Assembly (NCBI GenBank): GCA_037128705.1
Contig: JBAXVX010000005.1
Span: forward strand, 100,531 to 164,530
DNA length: 64,000 nt
From: CAIVAT01 sp037128705
GTDB taxonomy: Bacteria; Bacteroidota; Bacteroidia; Bacteroidales; FEN-979
Direction of reading: 5' to 3'
How positions within the stretch are numbered: position 1 is the first letter of the stretch; every line of letters begins with the position of its first letter. The position numbers and the translations under genes are program-made. Shown one piece after another: positions 35,161-44,420 of the stretch. The notes beneath the pieces were generated by a model, which worked only from the letters and a program-made list of their open reading frames with translations, searched no databases and was not told the DNA's origin.

Positions 35161-36789
35161 ATGAAAACCATGAAGGGAAAGCCCGAATTCGTCAGGCCGG
35201 TGCGCCGGATCATAGTCACAACCCTGGTTTCTTTATTCCTCTTAGTCCTGTTTTCCTGTCAGCAGGGTGTAAAAAACGGGAAAGAGGCAGCAGCAAAAAT
35301 GTCACTGGATGAAATTACAATAGCTGAACTTCAGCAAGGGTACAAGGATGGCAGGTTCACCATTGAGGATGTTGTTAAGCAGTACCTTGGACGCATCGAT
35401 TCAATCGACAAAAACGGACCAAAACTCAACTCCGTTCTGGTCCTCAATCCCGATGCCCTGGAAATTGCCATCCAGCTTGACAAAGAGCTCGCTGCGGGTA
35501 AGTCAAGGGGGGCCCTGCACGGGATCCCCGTGCTGCTGAAAGACAACATCGATACCCACGATAAAATGCCGGTAACGGCTGGTTCAGCGGCACTGAGGAA
35601 TTCCTATCCGGAGAATGACAGCTGGGTGGCGAAAAAGCTGAGAGAAGCGGGTGCGGTCATCATCGGAAAGGTCAATCTGAGTGAATGGGCCAACTTCCGT
35701 TCCAAGATATCCTCCAGTGGATGGAGCGGGGTAGGCGGACAGACTAAAAATCCCTACATTCTTGACCGGAATCCCTGCGGATCCAGCTCCGGGTCGGGGG
35801 TGGCCGTATCGGCCAACCTGTGTGTCCTGGCCATTGGGACCGAAACCAACGGCTCGATCGTTTGTCCGTCGAACAACAACGGCATTGTGGGCCTCAAACC
35901 CACGGTTGGGCTGATCAGCCGTTCAGGCATTATCCCCATCTCCTTTACGCAGGATACGCCTGGCCCAATGGGGCGCACGGTGACCGACGTAGCCATCTGC
36001 CTTGGTTCATTGACGGGTGTTGATCCGGCCGATACGAAAACTTTAGCCTCTGCAGGGAATTTTCAAACCGATTACACCCGATTTTTAAAGGCGGATGGTC
36101 TTAAAGGAAAACGCATCGGCCTTTTAAAAGAGTCGATGGGTTTTCATCCCAAGGTTGATTTGCTCATGGATCAGACCATCACCTGGTTGAAAAGCCAGGG
36201 GGCCGAGGTTATAGAACTAAAGGAGCCCTTCGATCCCGCGATTGAAAAAGCATCCTTCGAAGTCATGCTTTTCGAATTCAAGGATGGATTGAACAGGTAT
36301 TTTCAGAGTCTTGGAGAGAAGGCCCCGGTAAAAAGCATGGCTGATCTGATCGCCTTCAATAAAAAGGATTCCGTCGAATTGAGATATTTCGACCAGAAAT
36401 TGCTGGAGGAGGCGGAGGCGAAAGGCGGACTTGATTCCCCGGAATATAAAAAAAACCTGGAGGTTATGCTGAAGGGAACCCGGGAAAAGGGAATCGACAA
36501 ATTGATGAATGAGAATAAGCTGGATGCCATTATAGCTCCAACCGGGGCCCCTGCCTGGAAAACCGATTTGGTTGACGGTGACCTCTTCCTGGGAGGAAGT
36601 TCATCCCCGGCAGCCATATCAGGCTACCCGGCCATCACGGTTCCCATGGGGTTCATTGACGGCCTGCCTGTTGGCGTCTCATTTTTCGGCAGGGCCTGGA
36701 GTGAACCCATCCTGCTTGAAATCGCCTTTGCCTATGAACAGGGAACTAAACACCGGAAACCACCGCAATTCCTTGTCACGGGGCCTTAA
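35161..36789 (+). CDS. Amidase-signature lipoprotein
   Basis: 542-residue amidase-signature hydrolase with a lipoprotein signal peptide (lipobox L30-F31-S32-C33), so it is probably anchored in the outer membrane facing the periplasm. The catalytic Lys lies in VLLKDNIDT, the Gly/Ser signature in CGSSSGSGVAVS and the nucleophile Ser in GTETNGSIVCPS, together the Ser-cisSer-Lys triad. The protein is full length for the family. The substrate amide is unknown; periplasmic location suggests peptides or amino-sugar amides. An in-frame ATG at 35170 also exists. The 3' end overlaps the convergent fucosidase gene by 14 bases. Confidence 0.88.
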   Translation: MKTMKGKPEFVRPVRRIIVTTLVSLFLLVLFSCQQGVKNGKEAAAKMSLDEITIAELQQGYKDGRFTIEDVVKQYLGRIDSIDKNGPKLNSVLVLNPDALEIAIQLDKELAAGKSRGALHGIPVLLKDNIDTHDKMPVTAGSAALRNSYPENDSWVAKKLREAGAVIIGKVNLSEWANFRSKISSSGWSGVGGQTKNPYILDRNPCGSSSGSGVAVSANLCVLAIGTETNGSIVCPSNNNGIVGLKPTVGLISRSGIIPISFTQDTPGPMGRTVTDVAICLGSLTGVDPADTKTLASAGNFQTDYTRFLKADGLKGKRIGLLKESMGFHPKVDLLMDQTITWLKSQGAEVIELKEPFDPAIEKASFEVMLFEFKDGLNRYFQSLGEKAPVKSMADLIAFNKKDSVELRYFDQKLLEEAEAKGGLDSPEYKKNLEVMLKGTREKGIDKLMNENKLDAIIAPTGAPAWKTDLVDGDLFLGGSSSPAAISGYPAITVPMGFIDGLPVGVSFFGRAWSEPILLEIAFAYEQGTKHRKPPQFLVTGP

Positions 36790-38224
36790 ATAAACCGATT
36801 CGTAAAATTTCGGGAACATCCCTTGACGAGAGGATACGAAGCCTGACCCTGGCTGATTTTACGGGTGGGAACTGAAGCAGCCGTTTATACCCGATGGTTG
36901 TTCCTTTAATCACCTCCTGCCAGGATTTGCCATTCCATGCCTCCAACCTGAACGACTCAACTCTTTGCCCGTTCCGGAACTTTTCACAGAGCATGGCCCG
37001 GTCGAACGTCACGGGGGATGGGAGTTCCACCAGGATGACCGAATCGGCCATGGTGGTTATGGCTTTTTCTGCGAGGTCATGACCGAATGTGGCATCGAGT
37101 ATTTTCTTCATTCCTTTCAGTGCGGCTACATCATTTTTGTGGATCAGTCCGCGCCGGTCGGGAGGCAGGTTGAGCAGAAGCACTGAATTCCGGCCAACAG
37201 AACTGTACCAGATGTCAACCAGTTTTTCCGGGGTTTTTACCAGCGTATCCTGTTCAGCATGGTAAAACCATCCCGGACGGATCGAAACATCCACCTCCGA
37301 CGGATACCAGATCAGGTTTTTTGCCCTGGTTATTTTCTCCCGGCTGCCGAGATCCTCTTCCATCATATCTCCGGGTGGTAAAAAGGTCCCATCTTTCAAC
37401 CCGTTTTGTTGTGAATGTGCAGCAATGCTGTCGGTTGATCCGGCTGCCAGGGGAACCACGCTCCATTCGGTTTCGCGGCCATAGCCCGATTCAGTTCCCA
37501 CCCACCTGACATCAGGGCCCATAACGGCAATGACCGCCTGGGGCTGCAGTTTCCGGATGGTATTGTAATATTCCTGCCAGTCGTAAATCTGTCGTTTCCC
37601 GTTAGGTCCCTCCCCGCAGGCGCCGTCAAACCAAACCTCATCAACCGGCCCATAGAGGGTGAGCAGTTCCGTAAGCTGGTTTTTGAAATGCGTGTTGTAG
37701 TCATCTGTTCCATAAAGAGGGGAGGCGATATCCCATGGCGACAAATAGATCCCGAATTTGATCCCGTTCTTCCTGCATGCAGTGGCAACTTCAGCGATTA
37801 CATCTCCCTTTCCGCCCTTCCAGGGTGAATTTTTCACAGAATAATCCGTGAACTTACTTGGCCACAGGCAAAATCCGTCATGATGTTTGGCCACCATGAT
37901 CAGCAGCTTCGCACCGGCCATCCTGGCAGTTTTCACCCACTGGTCCGCGTCGAGGGCTGTCGGGTTGAAAACGGATGCCGGGGTTCCTTTTACACCCCAT
38001 TCCCGGTTGGTAAAGGTGTTCATCCCGAAATGGATGAACACCGTAAATTCAAGTTCCTGCCATGCCGCCTGCCGCTCGCTCGGACAAACATGTGCAGCTT
38101 GTTTCACGATCTTTTCAGGTGGATCCTGGGGATGAATAGTTACAAAATTCTGAGACAGGAGATCCCCTGCAGCAAAGAGCTGCATGATCCCCAATGCCAT
38201 GAAGGTCAGTGTTTGAATTTTCAT
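36776..38224 (-). CDS. GH29 alpha-L-fucosidase
   Basis: 482-residue exported glycosidase (signal peptide to about residue 24). The GH29 catalytic barrel is clear: FIHFGMNTFTNREWG (63-77), AKHHDGFCLWPSKFTDY (112-128) and the nucleophile D200 in DEVWFDGACGEG. The general acid is not safely placed by eye. The C-terminal 120 residues look like an F5/8 type C-like carbohydrate-binding module (VESFRLEAWNGKSWQEV, RVRLRILSS). It releases terminal alpha-L-fucose from glycans in the periplasm or outside. No SusC/SusD pair adjoins it, so it is not in an obvious polysaccharide utilization locus. The 3' end overlaps the amidase gene. Confidence 0.9.
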   Translation of the reverse strand: MKIQTLTFMALGIMQLFAAGDLLSQNFVTIHPQDPPEKIVKQAAHVCPSERQAAWQELEFTVFIHFGMNTFTNREWGVKGTPASVFNPTALDADQWVKTARMAGAKLLIMVAKHHDGFCLWPSKFTDYSVKNSPWKGGKGDVIAEVATACRKNGIKFGIYLSPWDIASPLYGTDDYNTHFKNQLTELLTLYGPVDEVWFDGACGEGPNGKRQIYDWQEYYNTIRKLQPQAVIAVMGPDVRWVGTESGYGRETEWSVVPLAAGSTDSIAAHSQQNGLKDGTFLPPGDMMEEDLGSREKITRAKNLIWYPSEVDVSIRPGWFYHAEQDTLVKTPEKLVDIWYSSVGRNSVLLLNLPPDRRGLIHKNDVAALKGMKKILDATFGHDLAEKAITTMADSVILVELPSPVTFDRAMLCEKFRNGQRVESFRLEAWNGKSWQEVIKGTTIGYKRLLQFPPVKSARVRLRILSSRDVPEILRIGLFKAP

Positions 38225-38241
38225 AATGAGGAGATGCCCCG

Positions 38242-38249
38242 CAAAAGTA
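38242..38249 (-). promoter_or_regulatory. Bacteroidota -7 box (TACTTTTG)
   Basis: Exact match 17 bases before the fucosidase start. Confidence 0.5.
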
Positions 38250-38299
38250 TCAAGAATTCGACATTTTCATCAAATTATGTTATTTCCAGGCATATGTTG

Positions 38300-38307
38300 T
38301 ACATTTG
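38300..38307 (+). promoter_or_regulatory. Bacteroidota -7 box (TACATTTG)
   Basis: Exact match 26 bases before the hypothetical lipoprotein gene, in the 109-base divergent region. Confidence 0.5.
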
Positions 38308-38333
38308 AATATTCATGACAAACTACCAAATCC

Positions 38334-39029
38334 ATGTTGAATAGAAGGTATATATCCCTGGTCTTCATTGCCATGCTGCTCTGGTGTTGTGCCCGCACCA
38401 AAAATCAGGAAGCCTCCCGGGATCCCTGGCCGCTGCAAGAGGGAACCACCTGGATTTACCAGGGACAATGCAACAATCAGCTGGTAAAAGTGGAGATGGA
38501 GATCAAAAAGGTGACCCGTCAGGGCAGCCTGTTGTTTGCCGAAATCCAGGGTTATCCGTCTGATCCTATGGATGGTTCCGGATGGAAGACTTCAACCTGG
38601 GGTTTGCTTGTCGTTGGGAATGAACGTTATTACCGGCTGGAGGGCAAGAGGCTCGACAGTGTCCGGACTCGTTTGGCCGATCCGGGTGATAATCTGGCAG
38701 GACTCGTGGAGGAACAGGAACTGATGCTTCAACTGCCCCTTCAGTTGGGAAATTCTTTTGGCGAAACTTTCCAGCTCACCAGGTCCGACAGCAACTATTA
38801 CTGGCAGGTAACGGGAAAAAGTATCTTTGACCCATCCTCCATCGGGATCAGGGAGATGAACAAGCCGATTGATCAGTTTACCTTACGCTTTTCAACATTA
38901 CCTGATGAGACCTTGATCGATTTTGTTCCAGGCCTTGGGATTGGCCGTTATCGTTACAGCCATCATGGAACTCCAGCAGAAACAGATATGAAACTTTCTG
39001 AGATCAAAGGACTTTCGGTGGCTCCCTGA
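38334..39029 (+). CDS. Hypothetical lipoprotein
   Basis: 231 residues. A short signal peptide ends in LLWCCARTKN, where one of the two Cys is a likely lipidation site. The mature protein has the look of a beta-sandwich: EGTTWIYQGQCNNQLVKVEMEIKKV near the N-terminus and FVPGLGIGRYRYSHHGTPAETDMKLSEI at the end, a layout frequent in uncharacterised Bacteroidota lipoproteins. I do not recognise a named family. It faces cstA, with 21 bases between the two stops. Confidence 0.7.
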   Translation: MLNRRYISLVFIAMLLWCCARTKNQEASRDPWPLQEGTTWIYQGQCNNQLVKVEMEIKKVTRQGSLLFAEIQGYPSDPMDGSGWKTSTWGLLVVGNERYYRLEGKRLDSVRTRLADPGDNLAGLVEEQELMLQLPLQLGNSFGETFQLTRSDSNYYWQVTGKSIFDPSSIGIREMNKPIDQFTLRFSTLPDETLIDFVPGLGIGRYRYSHHGTPAETDMKLSEIKGLSVAP

Positions 39030-39050
39030 TGAGCCAGCACCAGGAATTTC

Positions 39051-40883
39051 CTATGTGTTTATCACCCTCTTGCTTAATTGGTATTCCTTCCGGGCCTTTA
39101 ACCATCCGGGAATGGCATCTTTCATAATAATGATCACCGAAAGCATGATGACCAGGGTCAGGGCCAGGTTGATCGACCCCTGAACATACATTTTATCGGA
39201 ACTCATCTGGGGGATATAGATCCCTATCATGTTCATTATCCCCGCCACAAAGGTGGTTATCCCTACAAACGTGAGCGGAATAAGGGTGACCCAGGCATAC
39301 CGGATCTTTCCCTGGTTGATGATGTAAGATGTGCCGATGGTAAGGGCTATGGTTGCAAGCAGTTGATTGGCAGAACCAAACATGGGCCAGATGGTGGAAA
39401 CACTTCCGGTATAGATGAAATACCCCCAGAAGAACACCACGATGGCGCTGGCGATCAGGTTTCCCGGAAGCCAGTCTGTTTTTCCAAAAGGTTTATAAAA
39501 TTTACCCAGCAGTTCCTGGAGAATGAATCGCGCCACCCGGGTGCCTGCATCGATGGTTGTAAGAATGAAGAGCGCCTCGAACATGATGGCGAAGTGGTAC
39601 CAGTAGGACATCAGGGATTTCAGTCCCGGGATGGAGGAAAATATCTGCGCCATGCCTACAGCCAGGGAAACGGCACCCCCGGTACGTCCGGTGATCGATT
39701 CGCCAACCTGGGCTTCGAGGTTGGGCAGGTCGGAGGCGGTAAAGCCCATGGCCTTTAGCTGAGGAAGGAAGTGAGCAAGCTTTTCGGCCGGGACATTGAT
39801 CAGGAAATAATCCATGGGCAACAGGCTGGCAGCGGCAATAAGGGCCATGATACTGACAAGTCCTTCGGAGAGCATCGCGCCGACGGCAATCGGGCGTATG
39901 TGACTCTCGGTCATGATCATCTTGGGCGTGGTTCCTGAGGCGATCAGGGCATGAAAACCGGAGATGGCTCCGCAGGCAATGGTGATAAACAGGTAAGGAA
40001 ACAGGGTTCCCGGGATGATGGGTCCGCCACCGCGGATGAAGGAGGTAAAGGCTGGCATCTTCAGGTCGGGAGCCACCACGATGATCCCAACTGCCAGCAT
40101 GGCAATGACCCCCAGTTTCATGATGGAGCTGAGATAGTCGCGGGGTGAAAGAAGCAGCCATACCGGCAGCACCGAGGCAAAAAATCCGTAGCCTGCAAGC
40201 AGCAGGGCAAGTGTTTTTGGGGGATAATCGAACCAGGAGGCGAAAGGGGAATCCGGGATGTATTTTCCGAAAATGACGGCCGCCGATAGCAGAACAACCC
40301 CGATACCGGTGGCTTCTGCTGTTTTGTGCTTTCTGAATTTGAACATCCAGACACCCATCAGGATGGCAATCGGAATCGTTGCTGCAATGGTGAAGGTCCC
40401 CCAGCTTGATTCGGCCAGCGCATTGACCACCACGAGCCCCAGGCCAGCAATGGCAATGATGATAATGACGAAGGTGGCTACAGAGGCTGTTATTCCGCTG
40501 GAGGCCTTCCCGATTTCGGCCCTGGCAATGGCAGCCAATGACTTCCCGTTGTGACGCACGGAGGCAGTCAGGATCACCATATCATGCACCGATCCGGCCA
40601 TGACGGCCCCTACGATCATCCACACGAAACCGGGAAAGTAGCCGAACTGACAGGCCAGAACAGGTCCGACCAGCGGCCCGGCTCCCGCAATGGCCGCAAA
40701 ATGATGGCCGAATACGATCCATTTCTTCATGGGAACGTAATCGCGGTTATCGAACAACAGGGTGGATGGGGTTGCCCGGGCAGGGTCGAGGGTAAGTACT
40801 TTGGCTGAGATAAAACTGAAATAAAATCGGTAGGCCAGTGCAAAGATAGCGATGGCAGCAATAACGAGTGGCATGGCATTCAT
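39051..40883 (-). CDS. cstA: Carbon starvation protein A family (pyruvate/peptide transporter)
   Basis: 610-residue integral membrane protein with about 16-18 hydrophobic segments. CstA hallmarks near the N-terminus are ALAYRFYFSFISAKVL, GHHFAAIAGAGPLVGPVLA (about 61-79) and GSVHDMVILTASVRHNGKS (about 100-118). Family members carry pyruvate or peptides and are induced in starvation. The C-terminal half contains GSANQLLATIAL, also typical. The -7 box (40888-40895) ends only 4 bases before this ATG; the in-frame ATG at 40874 would give a 607-residue protein. It is divergent from the nuo operon. Confidence 0.93.
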   Translation of the reverse strand: MNAMPLVIAAIAIFALAYRFYFSFISAKVLTLDPARATPSTLLFDNRDYVPMKKWIVFGHHFAAIAGAGPLVGPVLACQFGYFPGFVWMIVGAVMAGSVHDMVILTASVRHNGKSLAAIARAEIGKASSGITASVATFVIIIIAIAGLGLVVVNALAESSWGTFTIAATIPIAILMGVWMFKFRKHKTAEATGIGVVLLSAAVIFGKYIPDSPFASWFDYPPKTLALLLAGYGFFASVLPVWLLLSPRDYLSSIMKLGVIAMLAVGIIVVAPDLKMPAFTSFIRGGGPIIPGTLFPYLFITIACGAISGFHALIASGTTPKMIMTESHIRPIAVGAMLSEGLVSIMALIAAASLLPMDYFLINVPAEKLAHFLPQLKAMGFTASDLPNLEAQVGESITGRTGGAVSLAVGMAQIFSSIPGLKSLMSYWYHFAIMFEALFILTTIDAGTRVARFILQELLGKFYKPFGKTDWLPGNLIASAIVVFFWGYFIYTGSVSTIWPMFGSANQLLATIALTIGTSYIINQGKIRYAWVTLIPLTFVGITTFVAGIMNMIGIYIPQMSSDKMYVQGSINLALTLVIMLSVIIIMKDAIPGWLKARKEYQLSKRVINT

Positions 40884-40887
40884 GGAA

Positions 40888-40895
40888 CAAAGTTA
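40888..40895 (-). promoter_or_regulatory. Bacteroidota -7 box for cstA (TAACTTTG)
   Basis: Exact match directly upstream of cstA. Together with the nuo box it makes 40888-40955 a compact divergent promoter region. Confidence 0.5.
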
Positions 40896-40947
40896 GGAAT
40901 TCTCTCATTTTTAAGTAGGGTCTCAGGCCATTTTTAAAAAAAATAAT

Positions 40948-40955
40948 TATCTTTG
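40948..40955 (+). promoter_or_regulatory. Bacteroidota -7 box of the nuo operon (TATCTTTG)
   Basis: Exact match 19 bases before nuoA. It is the only good box seen before the 14-gene run. Confidence 0.6.
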
Positions 40956-40974
40956 TAAAGAATAATTCTAAATA

Positions 40975-41358
40975 ATGGAAAAAGTATTTGTGCCCACCGA
41001 CTATTTTCCCGTACTGGTACAATCGGTTGTCGCCCTTGGCTTCGTTGTGGTTACAATGCTGGCAACCCATTTCATTGGAGGAAAGCGAAAAAAATTCCAC
41101 ACCGTGCGGAAGGACCAGAATTTTGAATGCGGAATAGAGGAGAAAGGCAATGCGCGTTTTCCATTTTCTGTTAAATATTTTCTGATCGCCATCCTCTTTG
41201 TGTTGTTCGACGTGGAAATCATTTTCTTTTATCCCTGGGCGATCAATTTCAAGGAGACCGGATGGGATGGTTTATGGGAAATGTTTTTATTCCTGGGCTT
41301 CCTGCTTTTCGGGTTTTGGTACATTATAAAGAAAGGTGCCTTGAACTGGGAAGATTAG
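40975..41358 (+). CDS. nuoA: NADH-quinone oxidoreductase subunit A
   Basis: 127-residue membrane subunit at the junction of the peripheral and membrane arms. It has three membrane segments (about 12-32, 70-90, 98-116). The conserved loop between the first two carries the family's FECGIEEKG, and FDVEIIFFYPWA marks the second segment. It is the first gene of the operon, 74 bases before nuoB. Confidence 0.93.
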   Translation: MEKVFVPTDYFPVLVQSVVALGFVVVTMLATHFIGGKRKKFHTVRKDQNFECGIEEKGNARFPFSVKYFLIAILFVLFDVEIIFFYPWAINFKETGWDGLWEMFLFLGFLLFGFWYIIKKGALNWED

Positions 41359-41432
41359 GATCGGATAAGGGAGCAGGACCGAAATTCATCATTAAATATT
41401 TGAAAACGCTTTGAATAGCTCGGATAGTTGGA

Positions 41433-41990
41433 ATGCAGATGGAAACAGTGGCATATAATAAAGTTGATCCGCCCGATGGGTACACCGCTCCGGGTATTTT
41501 TGCCACCACACTGGATAAAGTGGTTGGACTGGCCCGGAAGAACTCTATCTGGCCATTGCCATTTGCCACATCCTGTTGCGGCATTGAGTTTATGGCAACC
41601 ATGGGTGCACATTATGACCTGGGTCGTTTCGGAGCCGAACGGCTGAGTTTCAGCCCGCGTCAGGCCGACCTTCTGATGGTTATGGGTACGATTGCTAAAA
41701 AGATGGGCCCGGTGATCCAGCAGGTCTACATCCAGATGGCAGAACCCCGTTGGGTGATTGCGGTGGGAGCATGCGCCTCAAGCGGCGGGATATTCGACTC
41801 CTACAGCGTGCTTCAGGGGATCGACAAGGTGGTTCCGGTCGACGTCTATGTCCCCGGATGTCCGCCACGTCCCGAACAGATCATCGATGGCTTCAGGAAG
41901 ATACAGGACCTGGTGGGGAAGGAAGCGCTCCGACGTCGGTATTCGGATGAATATATGGAGTTGCTGGCGGGATATGGAATTTTAAAGTAA
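41433..41990 (+). CDS. nuoB: NADH-quinone oxidoreductase subunit B
   Basis: 185-residue peripheral-arm subunit holding cluster N2, the last Fe-S centre before quinone. Four ligand Cys are present: the CC pair C48-C49 (ATSCCGIE), C114 (GACASSGG) and C143 (PGCPPRPE). The ORF could start at several points; MQMETVAYNK at 41433 matches family length. The stop codon TAA is the first unit of the octamer repeat that fills the gap to nuoC. Confidence 0.95.
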   Translation: MQMETVAYNKVDPPDGYTAPGIFATTLDKVVGLARKNSIWPLPFATSCCGIEFMATMGAHYDLGRFGAERLSFSPRQADLLMVMGTIAKKMGPVIQQVYIQMAEPRWVIAVGACASSGGIFDSYSVLQGIDKVVPVDVYVPGCPPRPEQIIDGFRKIQDLVGKEALRRRYSDEYMELLAGYGILK

Positions 41991-42027
41991 CAGGGTAACA
42001 GGGTGACAGGGTAACAAGGTAACATAG
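41988..42027 (+). repeat. GGTAACA octamer repeat between nuoB and nuoC
   Basis: Five 8-base units (GTAACAGG, GTGACAGG, GTAACAAG) start at the nuoB stop codon and end just before the nuoC ATG. Confidence 0.88.
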
Positions 42028-42522
42028 ATGGAGAATTCGTTTATCATCGATAAATTGTACAAGGCTTTTGGCCAGGATATACTGAAGATGGATACCACTT
42101 CGGATATTTTGTCCTTTACCGTTGCAAGCCCGATGATCCATGATGTGATCCGGTTTCTGAAGGAGGACGACCAGCTGCAGTTCGGTTTTTTGACAGATCT
42201 GTGCGGCATTCATTATCCCGACCGCGGATTGCCGCTGGGCGTAATTTACCATCTCCATAACCTGGCTGAAGCGAAACGTGTCCGTGTCAAGACCTTCATC
42301 ACGGTAAATCACCCGAAGGTTGCCACTGTCACCGATCTGTTTGCTACGGCCAACTGGATGGAACGTGAAACCTTTGATTTTTACGGGATTGAATTTGAAG
42401 GACATCCAAACCTGAAACGAATTTTGAATGTAGAATATATGGATTTTTTCCCCATGCGCAAGGAATATCCGCTGGAGGACCCGACCCGGGATGATAAGGA
42501 TGACAGGTTTTTTGGAAGGTAA
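42028..42522 (+). CDS. nuoC: NADH-quinone oxidoreductase subunit C
   Basis: 164-residue 30-kDa-type subunit, separate from NuoD (the two are fused in some bacteria). The C-terminal signature ANWMERETFDFYGIEFEGHPNLKRIL and the terminal FFPMRKEYPLEDP are conserved. It forms part of the quinone-linked connecting module with NuoB, NuoD and NuoI. It is flanked on both sides by octamer repeats. Confidence 0.94.
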   Translation: MENSFIIDKLYKAFGQDILKMDTTSDILSFTVASPMIHDVIRFLKEDDQLQFGFLTDLCGIHYPDRGLPLGVIYHLHNLAEAKRVRVKTFITVNHPKVATVTDLFATANWMERETFDFYGIEFEGHPNLKRILNVEYMDFFPMRKEYPLEDPTRDDKDDRFFGR

Positions 42523-42527
42523 AAAAA

Positions 42528-42651
42528 GTAACAGGGTAACAGGGTAACAGGGTAACAAGGTAACAGGGTAACAAGGTAACAAGGTAACAAGGTAACAAGG
42601 TAACAGGGTAACAAGGCAACAGGGTAACAAGGCAACAGGGTGATAAGGTAA
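42528..42651 (+). repeat. Long GGTAACA octamer array between nuoC and nuoD
   Basis: About fifteen consecutive 8-base units (GTAACAGG or GTAACAAG, with GCAACAGG and GTGATAAG variants) fill the whole gap and end next to the nuoD ATG at 42653. On the plus strand each unit holds TAA or TGA and the period shifts frame, so all frames are closed. The minus strand is open throughout. Confidence 0.93.
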
Positions 42652-42652
42652 A

Positions 42653-43831
42653 ATGGAAGACAGAGACAGGCAATATACTACGCTGAACCTGGGTCCGACA
42701 CATCCGGCCACGCATGGGATTTTCCAGAACGTGCTGACCATGGATGGTGAAAAGATCATTGATGCCGTGCAAACCATCGGATATATCCACCGTGCCTTTG
42801 AAAAGATTGCGGAACACCGACCCTTTTACCAGATCACACCGCTCACCGACCGCCTGAATTATTGTTCCTCCCCCATTAACAACATCGGGTGGCATATGAC
42901 CGTGGAGAAACTGCTTGGCATCAAGACCAGCAAGCGCATCGATTACCTGCGGATCATCCTGATGGAGCTGGCCCGGATCACTGACCACCTGATATGCAAC
43001 AGTGTCATCGGGGTCGATAGCGGCGCACTTACGGGTTTTATATACGTTTTCCAGGAACGGGAAAAGGTTTACGAAATATATGAAGAGGTTTCGGGAGCAC
43101 GGTTGACGACTAATATGGGACGAATTGGGGGATTTGAACGTGATTTGTCTCCTTTGGCCATTAAGAAAATAAGGGAATTCCTCGATCACCTGCCTAAAGT
43201 TCTGCAGGAATTCGAAAAACTGCTGATGCGCAACCGCATTTTCATGGATCGTACCATCGGCGTCGGGCCAATCAGTGGAGAAAGAGCCATGAACTATGGA
43301 TTTACCGGCCCAAACCTGCGCGCTGCCGGTGTTGATTACGATGTGAGGGTGACCAGTCCCTACAGCAGTTACGACGACTTTGATTTCACCATTCCGGTTG
43401 GAACACAGGGGGACACTTACGACCGGTTCTGTGTAAGACAGGAGGAATTATGGCAAAGCCTCAAACTGGTGAAGAATGCCCTGGAAAACCTGCCGGAAGG
43501 CGACTTTCATATGGATGTTCCACAGTTTTACCTCCCCCCAAAAGAGGCAGTCTACTCCAATATGGAGGCCCTCATATGGCATTTTAAAATTGTAATGGGA
43601 GAAATCGATGTCCCGGTAGGGGAGGTCTACCATTCAGTTGAAGGCGGGAATGGGGAGTTGGGGTTTTACCTGGTTAGTGATGGGGGAAGAACGCCATTCA
43701 GGCTACATTTCCGCAGACCCGGCTTCATCTATTACCAGGCTTACCCTGAGATGATCCGTGGAGGCGTTCTTTCGGATGCGATCCTGACCATGAGCAGTAT
43801 GAATGTGATAGCAGGGGAATTAGATGCGTAA
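42653..43831 (+). CDS. nuoD: NADH-quinone oxidoreductase subunit D
   Basis: 392-residue 49-kDa-type subunit, which lines the quinone cavity with NuoB. Family motifs: LGPTHPATHG (about 13-22), IGYIHRAFEK, LTDRLNYCSS, NMGRIGGFERDL, and the C-terminal GGVLSDAILTMSSMNVIAGELDA expected of the hydrogenase-like fold. The nuoE start overlaps its stop by eight bases. Confidence 0.95.
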   Translation: MEDRDRQYTTLNLGPTHPATHGIFQNVLTMDGEKIIDAVQTIGYIHRAFEKIAEHRPFYQITPLTDRLNYCSSPINNIGWHMTVEKLLGIKTSKRIDYLRIILMELARITDHLICNSVIGVDSGALTGFIYVFQEREKVYEIYEEVSGARLTTNMGRIGGFERDLSPLAIKKIREFLDHLPKVLQEFEKLLMRNRIFMDRTIGVGPISGERAMNYGFTGPNLRAAGVDYDVRVTSPYSSYDDFDFTIPVGTQGDTYDRFCVRQEELWQSLKLVKNALENLPEGDFHMDVPQFYLPPKEAVYSNMEALIWHFKIVMGEIDVPVGEVYHSVEGGNGELGFYLVSDGGRTPFRLHFRRPGFIYYQAYPEMIRGGVLSDAILTMSSMNVIAGELDA

Positions 43832-44420
43832 CAATATGGAAAACAATCCTATAATATACCACAGGCAATTCAGCAGAGAGGGCAGACCGGTTGCTTTTTC
43901 ACCGGAGATCATGGCCAGGGTTCAGAACCTGATCGCCCGATATCCTGAAGGCAGGCAGAAATCGGCCTTACTGCCCATTCTGCATATCGCACAGGAGGAG
44001 TTTGGGGGCCATCTCACAGTCGATATCATGGATTATGTAGCTTCACTGCTTGGCATTCAACCCATTGAAGTTTATGAAGTTGCCACATTTTATTCAATGT
44101 TTTACCTGGATAAAGTCGGAAAATATGTAATCGAAGTGTGTCATACCGGTCCGTGTGCGATTGCGGGAGGCGAAAAAATCCTGGAACATCTGCAGGAAAT
44201 CCTTCAGATCAATACAGGAGAAACCACCCCAGATGGTTTATTTTCCCTTAAAGAGGTGGAGTGTCTCGGTTCCTGCGGAACAAGTCCTGTGATGCAGGTA
44301 AACACGGAGTTTTATGAAAGGCTGACCCCTGCAATGGTGGGTAACCTGATTGATGAGCTTAGGAAATCGGCAAATAAAGATAATCCGGACGATTCGGCAT
44401 GGGTGGAAAAATTCTTTTAG
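43824..44420 (+). CDS. nuoE: NADH-quinone oxidoreductase subunit E
   Basis: 198-residue thioredoxin-fold subunit with the binuclear cluster N1a: C106 and C111 (EVCHTGPC), C147 and C151 (ECLGSC). Part of the NADH-dehydrogenase module with NuoF and NuoG, so this complex I can take electrons from NADH. An ATG at 43836 is an alternative start. The 22-base overlap with nuoF points to coupled translation. Confidence 0.94.
   Translation: MRNNMENNPIIYHRQFSREGRPVAFSPEIMARVQNLIARYPEGRQKSALLPILHIAQEEFGGHLTVDIMDYVASLLGIQPIEVYEVATFYSMFYLDKVGKYVIEVCHTGPCAIAGGEKILEHLQEILQINTGETTPDGLFSLKEVECLGSCGTSPVMQVNTEFYERLTPAMVGNLIDELRKSANKDNPDDSAWVEKFF

Noticed and set aside
42528..42651. CRISPR-like repeat region
   Set aside because: The period is 8 bases with no spacers and no cas genes; it is a simple tandem array.
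41893..43189. Minus-strand open frames across nuoB-nuoD with recurring Leu-Pro-Cys-Tyr-Val-Thr runs
   Set aside because: They are the stop-free strand of the octamer repeats joined to shadow frames of nuoC and nuoD, not genes.
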